NCBI RefSeq assembly: GCF_011043735.1
Contig: NZ_JAAKGV010000011.1
Location: 124,001-188,000, forward strand
Source: Methylobacterium sp. DB0501
GTDB lineage: Bacteria > Pseudomonadota > Alphaproteobacteria > Rhizobiales > Beijerinckiaceae
Length of the DNA stretch: 64,000 bases
Direction of reading: 5' to 3'
The notes below the pieces were generated by a model that was not told the DNA's origin, searched no databases, and worked only from the letters and a program-made list of their open reading frames with translations. Positions 28,235 through 36,675 of the stretch are shown piece after piece. A program made the translations under genes and the position numbers. The first letter of the stretch is position 1, and each line of letters opens with the position of its first letter.

Positions 28235-28338
28235 GGGACGTCTCTGTAGGGCGCCGTCGCCGTCGCCGTCGAGACCGTGACAGGCGGGCCGGACCGGCCG
28301 AGAATGCCGGGAGCGATCCAACGAGCCGCCCGACCCTC

Positions 28339-29001
28339 ATGCGCAAGCCGGACCCCTCGCCCGAACCGAATCCCGACTGGCTCGCCTGGCTGCCGCCGCG
28401 TCTCGTCGCCCTCGACGTCGAGACGACGGGCCTCGCCGAGACCGACCGGGTGGTGAGCTTCGGCGCCGTCGTGCTGACGACCGCCTCCCTCGCCGCCGGC
28501 CGGCCGGAGATCGCCTGCCACCACCTGATCTTCGATCCCGGCCGCGCCAGCCACCCGATGGCCGAGGCGGTGCATGGCTACGACGACTGGCTCCTGCGCC
28601 ACCAGGATCCGGCCGGGCTGCACGCCGCCGCGCTCGCCGCGCTGATCGCCGGGGCCGACCTCGTCGTCGCCCACAACGCCGCCTTCGATCTCGGCTTCGT
28701 CAACCGCGAGTTGCGGGAGGCCGGTCTGCCGCCGGTCGCCGGCAAGGTCTACTGCACCATGGAGGCCTATCGTCGCCGGGGCGAGAAGGGGAGGGCGGCC
28801 CTCGATGCGGTGTGCCGGCGCATCGGCATCGCCAGGGTCGGCGCTCGCCACGGCGCCCTGGAGGATGCCTGGCTGGCGCTCCGGGCCTATCTCTGGCTCC
28901 AGGCCTGCCCGGTGGCGGTCGCCCGTCCGATGCTCGCCCCGCCCAGCAACCTGCGCCCCGCCCCGCCCCGCCCGGAGGGCCCGCTGCCGCCCCGTGCCTG
29001 A
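28339..29001 (+). CDS. 3'-5' exonuclease, DnaQ-like (DEDDh)
   Basis: The 220-residue protein has the three Exo motifs: VALDVETTGL (Asp-Glu), VAHNAAFDLGFVN (Asp) and ARHGALEDAWLAL (His and Asp). This is a DEDDh exonuclease like the epsilon subunit, with a short Pro-rich tail. It may be the proofreading subunit or a stand-alone exonuclease; the usual alphaproteobacterial dnaQ sits near coaE, which is absent here, so a repair or RNA role is possible. It is divergent from the L,D-transpeptidase gene. Confidence 0.85.
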   Translation: MRKPDPSPEPNPDWLAWLPPRLVALDVETTGLAETDRVVSFGAVVLTTASLAAGRPEIACHHLIFDPGRASHPMAEAVHGYDDWLLRHQDPAGLHAAALAALIAGADLVVAHNAAFDLGFVNRELREAGLPPVAGKVYCTMEAYRRRGEKGRAALDAVCRRIGIARVGARHGALEDAWLALRAYLWLQACPVAVARPMLAPPSNLRPAPPRPEGPLPPRA

Positions 29002-29170
29002 GGCAGGGGCCGGGGCTCACGCCGTGGACAGGACGGAGCGCGGCCCTTGCCGCGGCGGGTCGCTCCGCTACTCTGCCTCGCACCCTGCCAGGCTGCGATC
29101 CGTCCGGGATCGTGGCGTCGGCCGGCGGCGGGCCTCGCGCCCGTCCGCCTTCCTCGAGAGTGCCGGTTCG

Positions 29171-29857
29171 ATGTCGAACGCCCACCGCCTGCTCGTCGTC
29201 GACGACGATCCGACCCTGCGCGACACCCTGACCGAGCAGCTCGCCCTGTCGGACGCGTTCGAGGTCGTCACCGCCGAGACCGCCCGGGGGGCGATGGAGC
29301 GCGTCGCCGCCGAACGGGTGGATCTCGTGGTGATGGATGTCGGCCTGCCCGATCTCGACGGGCGCGAGGCGGTCCGGCAGATGCGCCAGGGCGGCTTTCG
29401 CGGCCCGGTCATCATGCTGACCGGCCAGGCCTCGGATACCGACACCGTGCAGGGGCTCGATGCCGGCGCCAACGACTACGTGACGAAGCCGTTCAAGCTC
29501 GCCGTCCTGCTCGCCCGCATCCGGGCCCAGCTGCGCCAGTACGAGGCGAGCGAGGACGCGGTGTTCCAGATCGGCCCCTACACCTTCCGGCCGGGCGCCA
29601 AGCTGCTCGTCGGCGAGCGCGGCTCGAAGCTGAAGCTCACCGAGAAGGAGACCGCGATCCTGCGCTTCCTCTACCGCGCCGGGCGCCAGGTGGTGGGGCG
29701 CGACACGCTGCTCGCCGAGGTGTGGGGCTACAACGCCCAGGTCACCACCCACACCCTCGAGACCCACATCTACCGCCTGCGCCAGAAGATCGAGCCGAAC
29801 CCGGCGACGGCGTCGATCCTGGTGACGGAGGGAGGCGGGTACAAGCTGTTGCCGTAG
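29171..29857 (+). CDS. OmpR/PhoB-type response regulator
   Basis: A 228-residue two-domain regulator. The receiver domain has the acidic DDD at 11-13, phospho-acceptor Asp56 in VVMDVGLPD, Thr in MLTGQ and Lys in VTKPFK. The C-terminal winged helix runs from ~130 (FQIGPYTFRPG ... LTEKETAILRFLYRAG ... ETHIYRLRQKIE). No partner histidine kinase lies beside it, so it is an orphan in this window. Confidence 0.92.
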   Translation: MSNAHRLLVVDDDPTLRDTLTEQLALSDAFEVVTAETARGAMERVAAERVDLVVMDVGLPDLDGREAVRQMRQGGFRGPVIMLTGQASDTDTVQGLDAGANDYVTKPFKLAVLLARIRAQLRQYEASEDAVFQIGPYTFRPGAKLLVGERGSKLKLTEKETAILRFLYRAGRQVVGRDTLLAEVWGYNAQVTTHTLETHIYRLRQKIEPNPATASILVTEGGGYKLLP

Positions 29858-29900
29858 GCACGATCGAGACCCTCGCCGGTTTCGACCACCCTCCATCGTC

Positions 29901-29938
29901 GGGCCCGGGGTCTCGCCCTCGGCGAGCCCCAGGATGAC
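29901..29938 (+). repeat. Internally deleted copy of the dispersed palindromic repeat
   Basis: The outer left flank (CCCTCCATCGTC just before 29901) and the right end (TCTCGCCCTCGGCGAGCCCC then AGGATGAC) match the full 140-bp elements at 52911-53050 and 63252-63390, but the central ~100 bp are missing. The nested CTCGCC...GGCGAG hairpin is kept. Confidence 0.75.
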
Positions 29939-29986
29939 ATTGCGGGTGAGAAGGCCGCCGGCCCTGTCCCGTCTCCGGGACGCGCC

Positions 29987-31078
29987 CTACGCGATCAACC
30001 CCCGCGCCGCGACCGGGATCGTGCCGACGATCGCGCCGTCCCGCACCGCCACCAAGTCGTCGACCATGTTGACGACGACGCAGACGTGGTTGGGCACCAC
30101 CTCGACCAGGGTGCCGACCGGGGGCCGCTCGGCGCAGGCGGCGAGATCCAGGAAGCCGTGCTCCTCGGCGAAGCCCGCGATGCGGGCGCCCGGATGGTCG
30201 GGCAGGAGCCCGTGCCCGTCGAGGCCGCCGCCGGTGTCGCTGGTCAGCGTCTTCGAGCCGGCATCCAGGATGCCGCGCTCCGGCCCCGCCCGGCTCACCA
30301 CCCGGGCGAGCACCGCCAGGGCGCAGTCGTCGAGGGTCGCGACGCCGGCCTCGATCATCATGCGGTCGTTGAAGATCACCGTGCCGGCCCGGTGCTCGGT
30401 GGTGCCGCGGACCCGGCCGATCTCCGGCAGGTTCGGCGTGCCGCCGGTGGAGACGATGCGGGCCGAGAGCCCGTGCGCCGCCAGCCCCGCCTGCGTCTCG
30501 TCGAGGAATCCTTGCGCCACCGCGACGCCCCCGGGCGGCGGGTAGAGAAGAAGGCCCGCGAAGGCGAGGCCCGGCCGGCTCGCGATGTCGCGGGCGAGCG
30601 CCACCGCCTCGCCCGGTGTCTCGACGCCGGCGCGCTTGCGGCCGGTATCGCATTCCACCACCACGTCGAGGGTGCGCCCGCCGGCCTGCGCCGCCTCGGG
30701 CAGGCCCGCCACCGTCACCGGGTTGTCGGCCGCGACCGTGATCCGGGCCGCGCTCTCGCGCAGGAGCCGGCCGAGGCGCCCGACCACGTGCGGGCCGATG
30801 AGGTTGTAGCTCACCAGGATGTCGTCGATCCCGGCCGCCGCCATCACCTCGGCCTCGCCGAGCTTCTGGCAGGTGATGCCGCGGGCCCCCGCCTCGATCT
30901 GCATCCGGGCGAGGATCGGGCTCTTGTGCGTCTTGATGTGCGGGCGGTTGGCGATGCCGGCGGCGTCGCAGGCGGCCTGGAGCCGCGCGATGTTGCGGGC
31001 GACGCGATCGAGGTCGATGACGACCGCCGGCGTTCCGTGGCGGCGGGCGATCTCCTCGCGGAGCGCGGGGGCGATCAT
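29987..31078 (-). CDS. D-threonine aldolase / D-serine dehydratase-like PLP enzyme
   Basis: The 363-residue alanine-racemase-fold protein has PLP-binding Lys49 in RPHIKTHKSP, AEVMAAAGIDDILV, VECDTGRKRAGVE and the C-terminal metal site region around EVVPNHVCVVVN (His and Cys as in DSD1-type enzymes). Known relatives cleave D-threonine, dehydrate D-serine or act on D-3-hydroxyaspartate. The ATG at 31078 is chosen because the conserved part starts there. With dadA and racemase-fold genes nearby, a D-amino-acid theme is plausible. Confidence 0.87.
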   Translation of the reverse strand: MIAPALREEIARRHGTPAVVIDLDRVARNIARLQAACDAAGIANRPHIKTHKSPILARMQIEAGARGITCQKLGEAEVMAAAGIDDILVSYNLIGPHVVGRLGRLLRESAARITVAADNPVTVAGLPEAAQAGGRTLDVVVECDTGRKRAGVETPGEAVALARDIASRPGLAFAGLLLYPPPGGVAVAQGFLDETQAGLAAHGLSARIVSTGGTPNLPEIGRVRGTTEHRAGTVIFNDRMMIEAGVATLDDCALAVLARVVSRAGPERGILDAGSKTLTSDTGGGLDGHGLLPDHPGARIAGFAEEHGFLDLAACAERPPVGTLVEVVPNHVCVVVNMVDDLVAVRDGAIVGTIPVAARGLIA

Positions 31079-31335
31079 CGCGGGCCGCCCGTCCCGGCCC
31101 TGTCCGAAACTCGCATCGATCGCATCGTCGTCCCTCCTGCGCCGGCCTTTCCGCGCCGGCTGACCTCCGGCGCCGAATCCCGGCCGGCGGCGGACCATAG
31201 ACGGAAACGCCGCGCCGCGCTTCGTGCCCGAGGACATATCGCCATACGGCACCTCGCTCTCGCTCGGGTGCAACCCAATCTTAGACTTCTAGTCCTATCG
31301 GTGGAGGATCGCTGGCACCGCGCAACGGAGCGTCG

Positions 31336-32859
31336 ATGCATTCCCGATCCCGCCGGCGGCACTCCGCCGTGTCGCGCATGCTGGCCGGGTCGATCATCGG
31401 CGTCACCCTGGTGATCGGAGCCGCCTGCGGAATGATGGTCATGCAGATGCGCCGCAGCGCCTGGGACCAGGTCGGCCGCGTCTCGCAGAACCTGCTCGAA
31501 TCGGTCGAGCGCTTGGTCGACCGCAACATCGAGATCTACGACCTGTCGCTCCAGGGGGTGGTCGAGGGCCTGCGCAACCCGGAGGTCGACGGGATCGCGC
31601 CGGACCTGCGCCAGCTCGTGCTGTTCGATCGGGCCGCCACCGCGAACGGCCTCGGGGCGATCCTGGCCCTCGACCCGCAGGGGCATGCCTTCGTCGATTC
31701 GGCGTCTCCGGTGCCCCGTCCGCTGCGCTTTCCCGAAGCGGATTTCTTCCTCGTCCACAAGGCGCGGGAGGATGCCGGGCTCTATATCGGCGAGCCGCTC
31801 CGGATGGGGCCGGGCGGGCGCCGGGTGATCCCGCTCAGCCGCCGGCTCTCCTACGCGGACGGCGCCTTCGCGGGCGTCGTCGTCGGCACGATCGCCATCG
31901 ACTACCTCAACGCCCTGTTCGCCCGTCTCAGCCTCGGCGACAGGAGCCGCATCGCCGTCTTCCGCGAGAGCGGCGAACTCCTCGTCCGCAGCCCGGCGAG
32001 GGAGGGGGCGATCGGCCGGAGCCTGACGAAGGCCGCCCACTTCCGGCGCTACTTCGAGCGCCGGGCCGGGCAGTTCGTGGCGACCGGCCACACCGAGGCG
32101 ATCGAGAGCCTGTTCACCTACAGCCGGATCGGCGACCGGTCCCTCGTCGCCACGGTGGTGGTGCCGACGGCGGCGATCGCCGCCCTGTGGCGGCCGAAGG
32201 CGGAAGCGATCGCCGGCCTGGTGGCGCTCCTGTGCGGCGGCATGATCGCCCTGACCCTGGTGCTCCAGCGCGAACTCGAGCGGCGGGCCCGGGCCGAGGA
32301 AATGGCCCTCGCCGCCAACCACGACCTCGCCCGCCTCGCCCATACCGACGGGCTCACCGGCCTGCCGAACCGACGCCACTTCGACGAGGCCTTCGCGCGG
32401 GCCCGCGAGCAGGCGGCGCGCGACCGCAGGCCGCTGGCGCTGGTCCTCCTCGATGCCGACCGGTTCAAGCGCTACAACGACACCTACGGCCACCTCGCCG
32501 GGGACGAGGTCCTGCGCGCCGTGGCCCGGGTGCTGCAGCGCCAGGTCCGCGAGCCGGAGGAGGCCGCCTGCCGGATCGGCGGCGAGGAATTCGCCGTGCT
32601 GCTGCCGGGCGCCTCGGCCCGCCCGGCGGCCGCCCGGGCCGAGCACATCCGGCAAGCGCTGGCGCGGCTGCAGATCCCGCATGTCGGCAACGAGGGCGGC
32701 ATCGTCACCGTGAGCCTCGGCGTCGCCGAGGCGGTCCCGGGCGAGGCCGGCGGCCAGTGCTTCGCGGCCGCCGACGCGGCGCTCTACGAGGCCAAGCGCC
32801 AGGGCCGCAACCGCGTGGTGGCGGGGCCGGAGGCTCCGGCCGGCGTCAAGGTCGCCTGA
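31336..32859 (+). CDS. Membrane diguanylate cyclase with periplasmic sensor
   Basis: The 507-residue protein has a membrane helix at about 14-38, a PDC/Cache-like periplasmic region (40-285), a second helix at about 292-313, and a GGDEF domain with DGLTGLPNRRHFDEA and the active-site GGEEF near residue 416. It should make cyclic-di-GMP. The inhibitory I-site RxxD is not present: the matching segment reads REPEEAAC before RIGGEEF, so product feedback may be absent. The gene is divergent from the D-threonine-aldolase-like gene. Confidence 0.9.
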   Translation: MHSRSRRRHSAVSRMLAGSIIGVTLVIGAACGMMVMQMRRSAWDQVGRVSQNLLESVERLVDRNIEIYDLSLQGVVEGLRNPEVDGIAPDLRQLVLFDRAATANGLGAILALDPQGHAFVDSASPVPRPLRFPEADFFLVHKAREDAGLYIGEPLRMGPGGRRVIPLSRRLSYADGAFAGVVVGTIAIDYLNALFARLSLGDRSRIAVFRESGELLVRSPAREGAIGRSLTKAAHFRRYFERRAGQFVATGHTEAIESLFTYSRIGDRSLVATVVVPTAAIAALWRPKAEAIAGLVALLCGGMIALTLVLQRELERRARAEEMALAANHDLARLAHTDGLTGLPNRRHFDEAFARAREQAARDRRPLALVLLDADRFKRYNDTYGHLAGDEVLRAVARVLQRQVREPEEAACRIGGEEFAVLLPGASARPAAARAEHIRQALARLQIPHVGNEGGIVTVSLGVAEAVPGEAGGQCFAAADAALYEAKRQGRNRVVAGPEAPAGVKVA

Positions 32860-33004
32860 AACGGAGGAGGTTGCCCGAAGAGGGATGGCGCCTGCGCATG
32901 GTGCGGGGACTTCCGATCGGCTAGAGCTTGGCCGGGCGGCGCGGTTGCGGAAGACCGCGCAGGTGCGGACGACCGCGTGACCGCGGCAGGGGAGAGCGGG
33001 GCCG

Positions 33005-33457
33005 TTGGCGCTCGACGACGACATCGCGATCCTGGCCGCGGCGCCGCTGTTCGGATTGATGGGCCGGGACGCCCTGCGGCTGATCTCGTTCGCGGCCGAG
33101 CGCCGGCGGCTGGAGCCGGGCGCCGTGCTGTTCTCCCGCGGCGACCCGGCCGAGGGCGGCTTCGTGGTGATGCGCGGCAGGGTGATCCTGGAGCCGCGCT
33201 CGCCCCGGGGCGCGGCGATCGAGGCCGGTCCCTCCGCGCTGATCGGCCAGAACGCCTTGTTCTTTCCGGGGGAGCGGCCGACCGCCGCGCGGGCCGGCCC
33301 CGAGCCGGTCGAGGTCATGGTCGTCACCCAGGCGGTGATGCGCCGGGTGCTCGAGGTGTTTCCCGATACCGCCGCGGTGATCCACGACGCGCTCGCCGAC
33401 GAACTCGCCGACCTGACCCGCCGCTTCGCCGACAGCCGCGCCGCCGACCCGACCTGA
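33005..33457 (+). CDS. Cyclic nucleotide-binding-fold protein
   Basis: A 150-residue protein made almost only of a cNMP/CAP-type sensory domain (LFGLMGRDALRLISFAAERR, LFSRGDPAEGGFVVMRGRV, ALIGQNALFFPGERP) and a C-terminal helix. No DNA-binding domain follows, so it is not a CRP-type regulator. The start is a TTG at 33005 with GGGGAGAG upstream. It sits 145 bp behind the cyclase gene. The ligand is unknown; canonical cAMP contact residues are not evident. Confidence 0.75.
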   Translation: MALDDDIAILAAAPLFGLMGRDALRLISFAAERRRLEPGAVLFSRGDPAEGGFVVMRGRVILEPRSPRGAAIEAGPSALIGQNALFFPGERPTAARAGPEPVEVMVVTQAVMRRVLEVFPDTAAVIHDALADELADLTRRFADSRAADPT

Positions 33458-33551
33458 AAGCCCGGCCTACCCTAAAAGCCCTGGCGTGACAGCAACCCGG
33501 GAGCTTTGGTAGAGGGGACGCCGCAACGCATTCCCTGCCTGGACGCCTCCC

Positions 33552-34397
33552 ATGTCGCATGCCGATCTCGCCCGGACCATCGAAGCCGCCTGGGAGGACC
33601 GCGCGGGCGTCGGCGCCGATACGCGCGGACCGGTGCGCGAGGCGGTCGAGGCCGCCCTGGCGCTGCTCGATTCCGGCGAGGCCCGGGTCGCCGAGAAGTC
33701 CGGCGACCAGGACTGGCACGTCAACCAGTGGCTCAAGAAGGCGGTGCTGCTCTCCTTCCGCCTCAACGACATGGCGCTGATCGAGGGCGGTCCCGGCGGC
33801 GGCGGCTGGTGGGACAAGGTGCCGTCGAAGTTCGAGGGCTGGGACGCCGCGCGCTTCCGCGCCGCCGGCTTCCGGGCCGTGCCGGGCGCCGTGGTGCGCC
33901 GGGGCGCCCATATCGCGCCGGGCGCGGTGCTGATGCCGTCCTTCGTCAATCTCGGCGCCCATGTCGGCGAGGGCACGATGGTCGACACCTGGGCCACGAT
34001 CGGCTCCTGCGCCCAGGTCGGCAAGAACTGCCACATCTCCGGCGGCGCCGGCATCGCCGGCGTGCTCGAGCCGCTCCAGGCCAACCCGGTCATCATCGAG
34101 GACAATTGCTTCATCGGCGCCCGCGCCGAGGTGGCCGAGGGCGTGATCGTCGGCGAGGGCAGCGTGCTCTCGATGGGCGTCTATATCGGCGCCTCGACCA
34201 AGATCATCGACCGGGCCACCGGCGAGGTCACGTATGGCCGCGTGCCGCCCTACTCGGTGGTGGTGTCGGGCACCCAGCCCGGCAAGGCACTGCCGGACGG
34301 CACCCCCGGCCCGTCGCTCTACTGCGCCGTGATCGTCAAGCGCGTCGATGCCGGCACCCGGGCGAAGACCGGCATCAACGAGCTCCTGCGGGATTGA
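33552..34397 (+). CDS. dapD: Tetrahydrodipicolinate N-succinyltransferase
   Basis: The 281-residue left-handed beta-helix enzyme uses succinyl-CoA in the succinylase branch of lysine and meso-diaminopimelate synthesis. Hexapeptide-repeat coils run through GAVVRRGAHIAPGAVLMPS, NLGAHVGEGTMVDTWATIGS, and the C-terminal VVVSGTQPGKALPDG and YCAVIVKRVD are characteristic. Full length and intact. It is transcribed alone here. Confidence 0.96.
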   Translation: MSHADLARTIEAAWEDRAGVGADTRGPVREAVEAALALLDSGEARVAEKSGDQDWHVNQWLKKAVLLSFRLNDMALIEGGPGGGGWWDKVPSKFEGWDAARFRAAGFRAVPGAVVRRGAHIAPGAVLMPSFVNLGAHVGEGTMVDTWATIGSCAQVGKNCHISGGAGIAGVLEPLQANPVIIEDNCFIGARAEVAEGVIVGEGSVLSMGVYIGASTKIIDRATGEVTYGRVPPYSVVVSGTQPGKALPDGTPGPSLYCAVIVKRVDAGTRAKTGINELLRD

Positions 34398-34710
34398 GCA
34401 GGCTTGCGTGGCAGGCCACACGGTACACGACACAGGGGGGTGCGGGGGGCGGGGCGGTGGCCGTCGCCTCCGCACCTGCTGTGTCATGTACGTTGGTCAG
34501 GCCAACGCAGCGTCCACTTAGACTCTTATTGAGTCGCGGATTTTTGTCGCGGAACCGGCGGCCGCCTTTGCGAAAGCTGCGTCGGGCACAGCCCGATCGC
34601 GTGGCAGTCGGGCCGTGCTCTCGGTCTTTGGTTCCGCCGCATTTCCTGAGACGAACCTGCATCCCCTTCGCCGGAAAATGCTCGCGAGGCTCCGCCGCGT
34701 CGCGGTCTTC
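34398..34710. other. Structured, G-rich spacer between dapD and panC
   Basis: No gene. Two imperfect inverted arms (about 34402-34435 and 34479-34509) share GTACACGACACAG and CTGTGTCATGTAC with one mismatch. Each arm has its own small palindrome, the right one being perfect (CGTTGG-TCAGG-CCAACG, 34491-34507). Between the arms lies a G-tract cluster (34435-34460, GGGGGG/GGGGGG/GGGG) that could form a quadruplex. A GACTC-TTATT-GAGTC hairpin (34521-34535) followed by TTTTT may end dapD transcription. Confidence 0.55.
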
Positions 34711-34723
34711 TCAGACCGCGACG
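34698..34723. repeat. Perfect inverted repeat across the panC stop codon
   Basis: CGTCGCGGTC and GACCGCGACG, 10-bp arms around the loop TTCTCA, which contains the panC stop codon (34711-34713). It may stabilise the mRNA end or act in termination; no T-tract is present. Confidence 0.55.
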
Positions 34724-35577
34724 TTGTCGATGAGGCGCGTGCGACCGAGATAGGCCGCCGCCAGCACCCGGGCCGGGCTCCCGACGCGGTCGAGCGGCGC
34801 CAGGCTCTCGGCATCGTTGACCGAAAGGTACTGGACGGGCGTGAATCCCGCCGTCGCGAGGGCGGCCCGGCCCTCGTCCAGGGCGGGGCCGGTCGGCGCG
34901 CCGCCGCGCACCCTCTCGGCCACCTGCCGCAGCACGTGATACATCGCCGGCGCCGCCCGGCGCTCCTCGTCCGAGAGGTAGCGGTTGCGCGACGACATCG
35001 CGAGACCGTCGGCCTCGCGCAAGGTCGGCACGCCCTCGATCACCACCGGGATGTCGAGGTCCCGGGTCGCGCGGCGGATCACCTGGAGCTGCTGGAAGTC
35101 CTTCTCGCCGAACATCGCCCGGTCGGGCAGGCTCTGCAGCAGCAGCTTCGTCACCACGGTGGCGACGCCCGCGAAGTGCCCAGGGCGCAGGGGGCCGCAC
35201 AGGACGTCGGTCAACCCCGCCACCGTCACGGTGGTGGAGAAGCCCGGCGGGTACATCGTCGCCACGTCGGGCAGGTAGGCGGCATCCGCCCCGACCTCGG
35301 CCAGGAGCGCGAGGTCGGCCTCCAGGACGCGGGGATAGCGGGAGAAATCCTCGTTCGGGCCGAACTGCGTCGGGTTGACGAAGATGCTGACCACGACCCG
35401 CCGGCAGGTCTCCCGCGCCTGCCGCACCAGCGACAGGTGCCCCTCGTGCAGCGCCCCCATGGTCGGCACCAAAGCCACCGCCTCGCCCGCCGCCCGCCAT
35501 GCCCCGATCCGCGCCCGCAGGGCGGCGACGTCGCCGAACCGGAGAACCGGTGCAGCAGGGGTGGGCGATGGTGCCAT
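34711..35577 (-). CDS. panC: Pantothenate synthetase
   Basis: The 288-residue ATP-dependent ligase joins pantoate and beta-alanine. Signatures are VPTMGALHEGHLSLV, FVNPTQFGPNEDFSRYPR, FGEKDFQQLQVIRR and the SSRNRYLS segment with the KMSKS-like function. The ATG at 35577 is preferred; the upstream frame adds an unconserved 29-residue extension. It is divergent from the HD-hydrolase gene. Confidence 0.95.
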   Translation of the reverse strand: MAPSPTPAAPVLRFGDVAALRARIGAWRAAGEAVALVPTMGALHEGHLSLVRQARETCRRVVVSIFVNPTQFGPNEDFSRYPRVLEADLALLAEVGADAAYLPDVATMYPPGFSTTVTVAGLTDVLCGPLRPGHFAGVATVVTKLLLQSLPDRAMFGEKDFQQLQVIRRATRDLDIPVVIEGVPTLREADGLAMSSRNRYLSDEERRAAPAMYHVLRQVAERVRGGAPTGPALDEGRAALATAGFTPVQYLSVNDAESLAPLDRVGSPARVLAAAYLGRTRLIDNVAV

Positions 35578-36082
35578 CGTCGATCTCCGGTCGGTTGCGC
35601 CGGCGGGAGGGTAATCGGGGCGGCGGCGGGGCGCCAAGGGGGACGTTGTGCGAAGATGCAGCACGCTTCCGCCTTGAGGGGGCTGTCTGTCGCCCTGGTA
35701 TCCGAAGGCTGATCTTGCCGGGGTTCCTCGGCCGTACCTTCAGCCTCCTTGCGTCAGATGCCATGAACCACGGCCAAGCGATCTGAATTGTGCTGAAACA
35801 AATTACGTCCCATCCTTTCGGGTGCTGCTACAAAACGGTGTCGAGACCGGTCCGCCGAAACGCGCCGGCAGCTGCCAGGATCGGCACACCCAGGATCGGC
35901 ACACCCTCGTATCTCGCCGCGGCGTGATGCAGGCAGTCGCCGAGATCGAACCGGGGCGCCGCCCCCCGCCCCGCCGTCTCGCGGCGGAGATGTCGGTCGT
36001 GATATCGACACCCGCAATGTGCGGCGCAGCGCAAGGCCGGGATGCAGCTCCCCCGCCCGACGCGATCGAGGAGATGCCACCC
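35578..36082. other. Divergent spacer with a 15-bp tandem duplication
   Basis: The open frame of the HD gene extends upstream to 35822 but shows no conserved sequence. It includes an exact tandem duplication AGGATCGGCACACCC at 35877-35891 and 35892-35906. An A/T-richer patch (35780-35830) probably holds promoters for one or both flanking genes. Confidence 0.45.
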
Positions 36083-36655
36083 GTGACCCCCGACGACCTC
36101 GCCGGCACCCTCGCGTTCCTGCGGCGGACCGAGGCGCTCAAGAGCACCCTGCGCAGCGGCACCACGGCGTCCGGCCGGCGGGAGAGCACGGCCGAGCACA
36201 GCTGGCGGCTCTGCCTGATGGCGATGGTGCTGGGCGACGGCATCGAGGGGATCGACGGGCTGAAGCTCCTCAAGATGTGCCTGATCCACGACCTCGGCGA
36301 GGCGGTCGGCGGCGACATCCCGGCGACCGATCCCCGGGCGGCGGACAAGGCCGCCCAGGAGCGGCGCGACCTCCACGCCCTCACGGCAGAACTGCCCCCG
36401 GCGCGGCGGGACGAGATCCTGCGCCTGTGGGAGGAGTACGAGGCCGCCGCGTCGCCGGAGGCGATCCTGGCCAAGGCCTTCGACAAGCTCGAGACGATCC
36501 TCCAGCACAACCGGGGCCTCAACCCGCCGGGCTTCGATTACGGCTTCAACCTCGCCTACGGCGCGACGCACACCGCCCGCCACCCGCTGACGGCGGCGGT
36601 CCGCGCCGTGCTGGACGAGGAGACGCGGGCGCGCATGGCGGCGCCTGCCGAGTAG
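36083..36655 (+). CDS. HD domain hydrolase (YfbR-like)
   Basis: A 190-residue HD-domain phosphohydrolase. Metal ligands are in STAEHSWRL (His39), LIHDLGEA (His69-Asp70) and AFDKLE (Asp134). Relatives include the 5'-deoxynucleotidase YfbR and HDDC2. The GTG at 36083 is chosen: GAGGAG sits 9 bp upstream, whereas the in-frame ATG at 36074 directly abuts it. Substrate probably a nucleoside monophosphate. Confidence 0.82.
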   Translation: MTPDDLAGTLAFLRRTEALKSTLRSGTTASGRRESTAEHSWRLCLMAMVLGDGIEGIDGLKLLKMCLIHDLGEAVGGDIPATDPRAADKAAQERRDLHALTAELPPARRDEILRLWEEYEAAASPEAILAKAFDKLETILQHNRGLNPPGFDYGFNLAYGATHTARHPLTAAVRAVLDEETRARMAAPAE

Positions 36656-36675
36656 TGGGCCCGGGCGCGACGGCC

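Noticed and set aside
34400..34510. Integron attC site behind dapD
   Set aside because: The inverted arms lack the conserved RYYYAAC and GTTRRRY core sites, and no cassette genes are present.
34526..35764. 412-codon frame overlapping panC on the same strand
   Set aside because: It is another reading frame of panC; Arg/Pro/Gly-rich without motifs.
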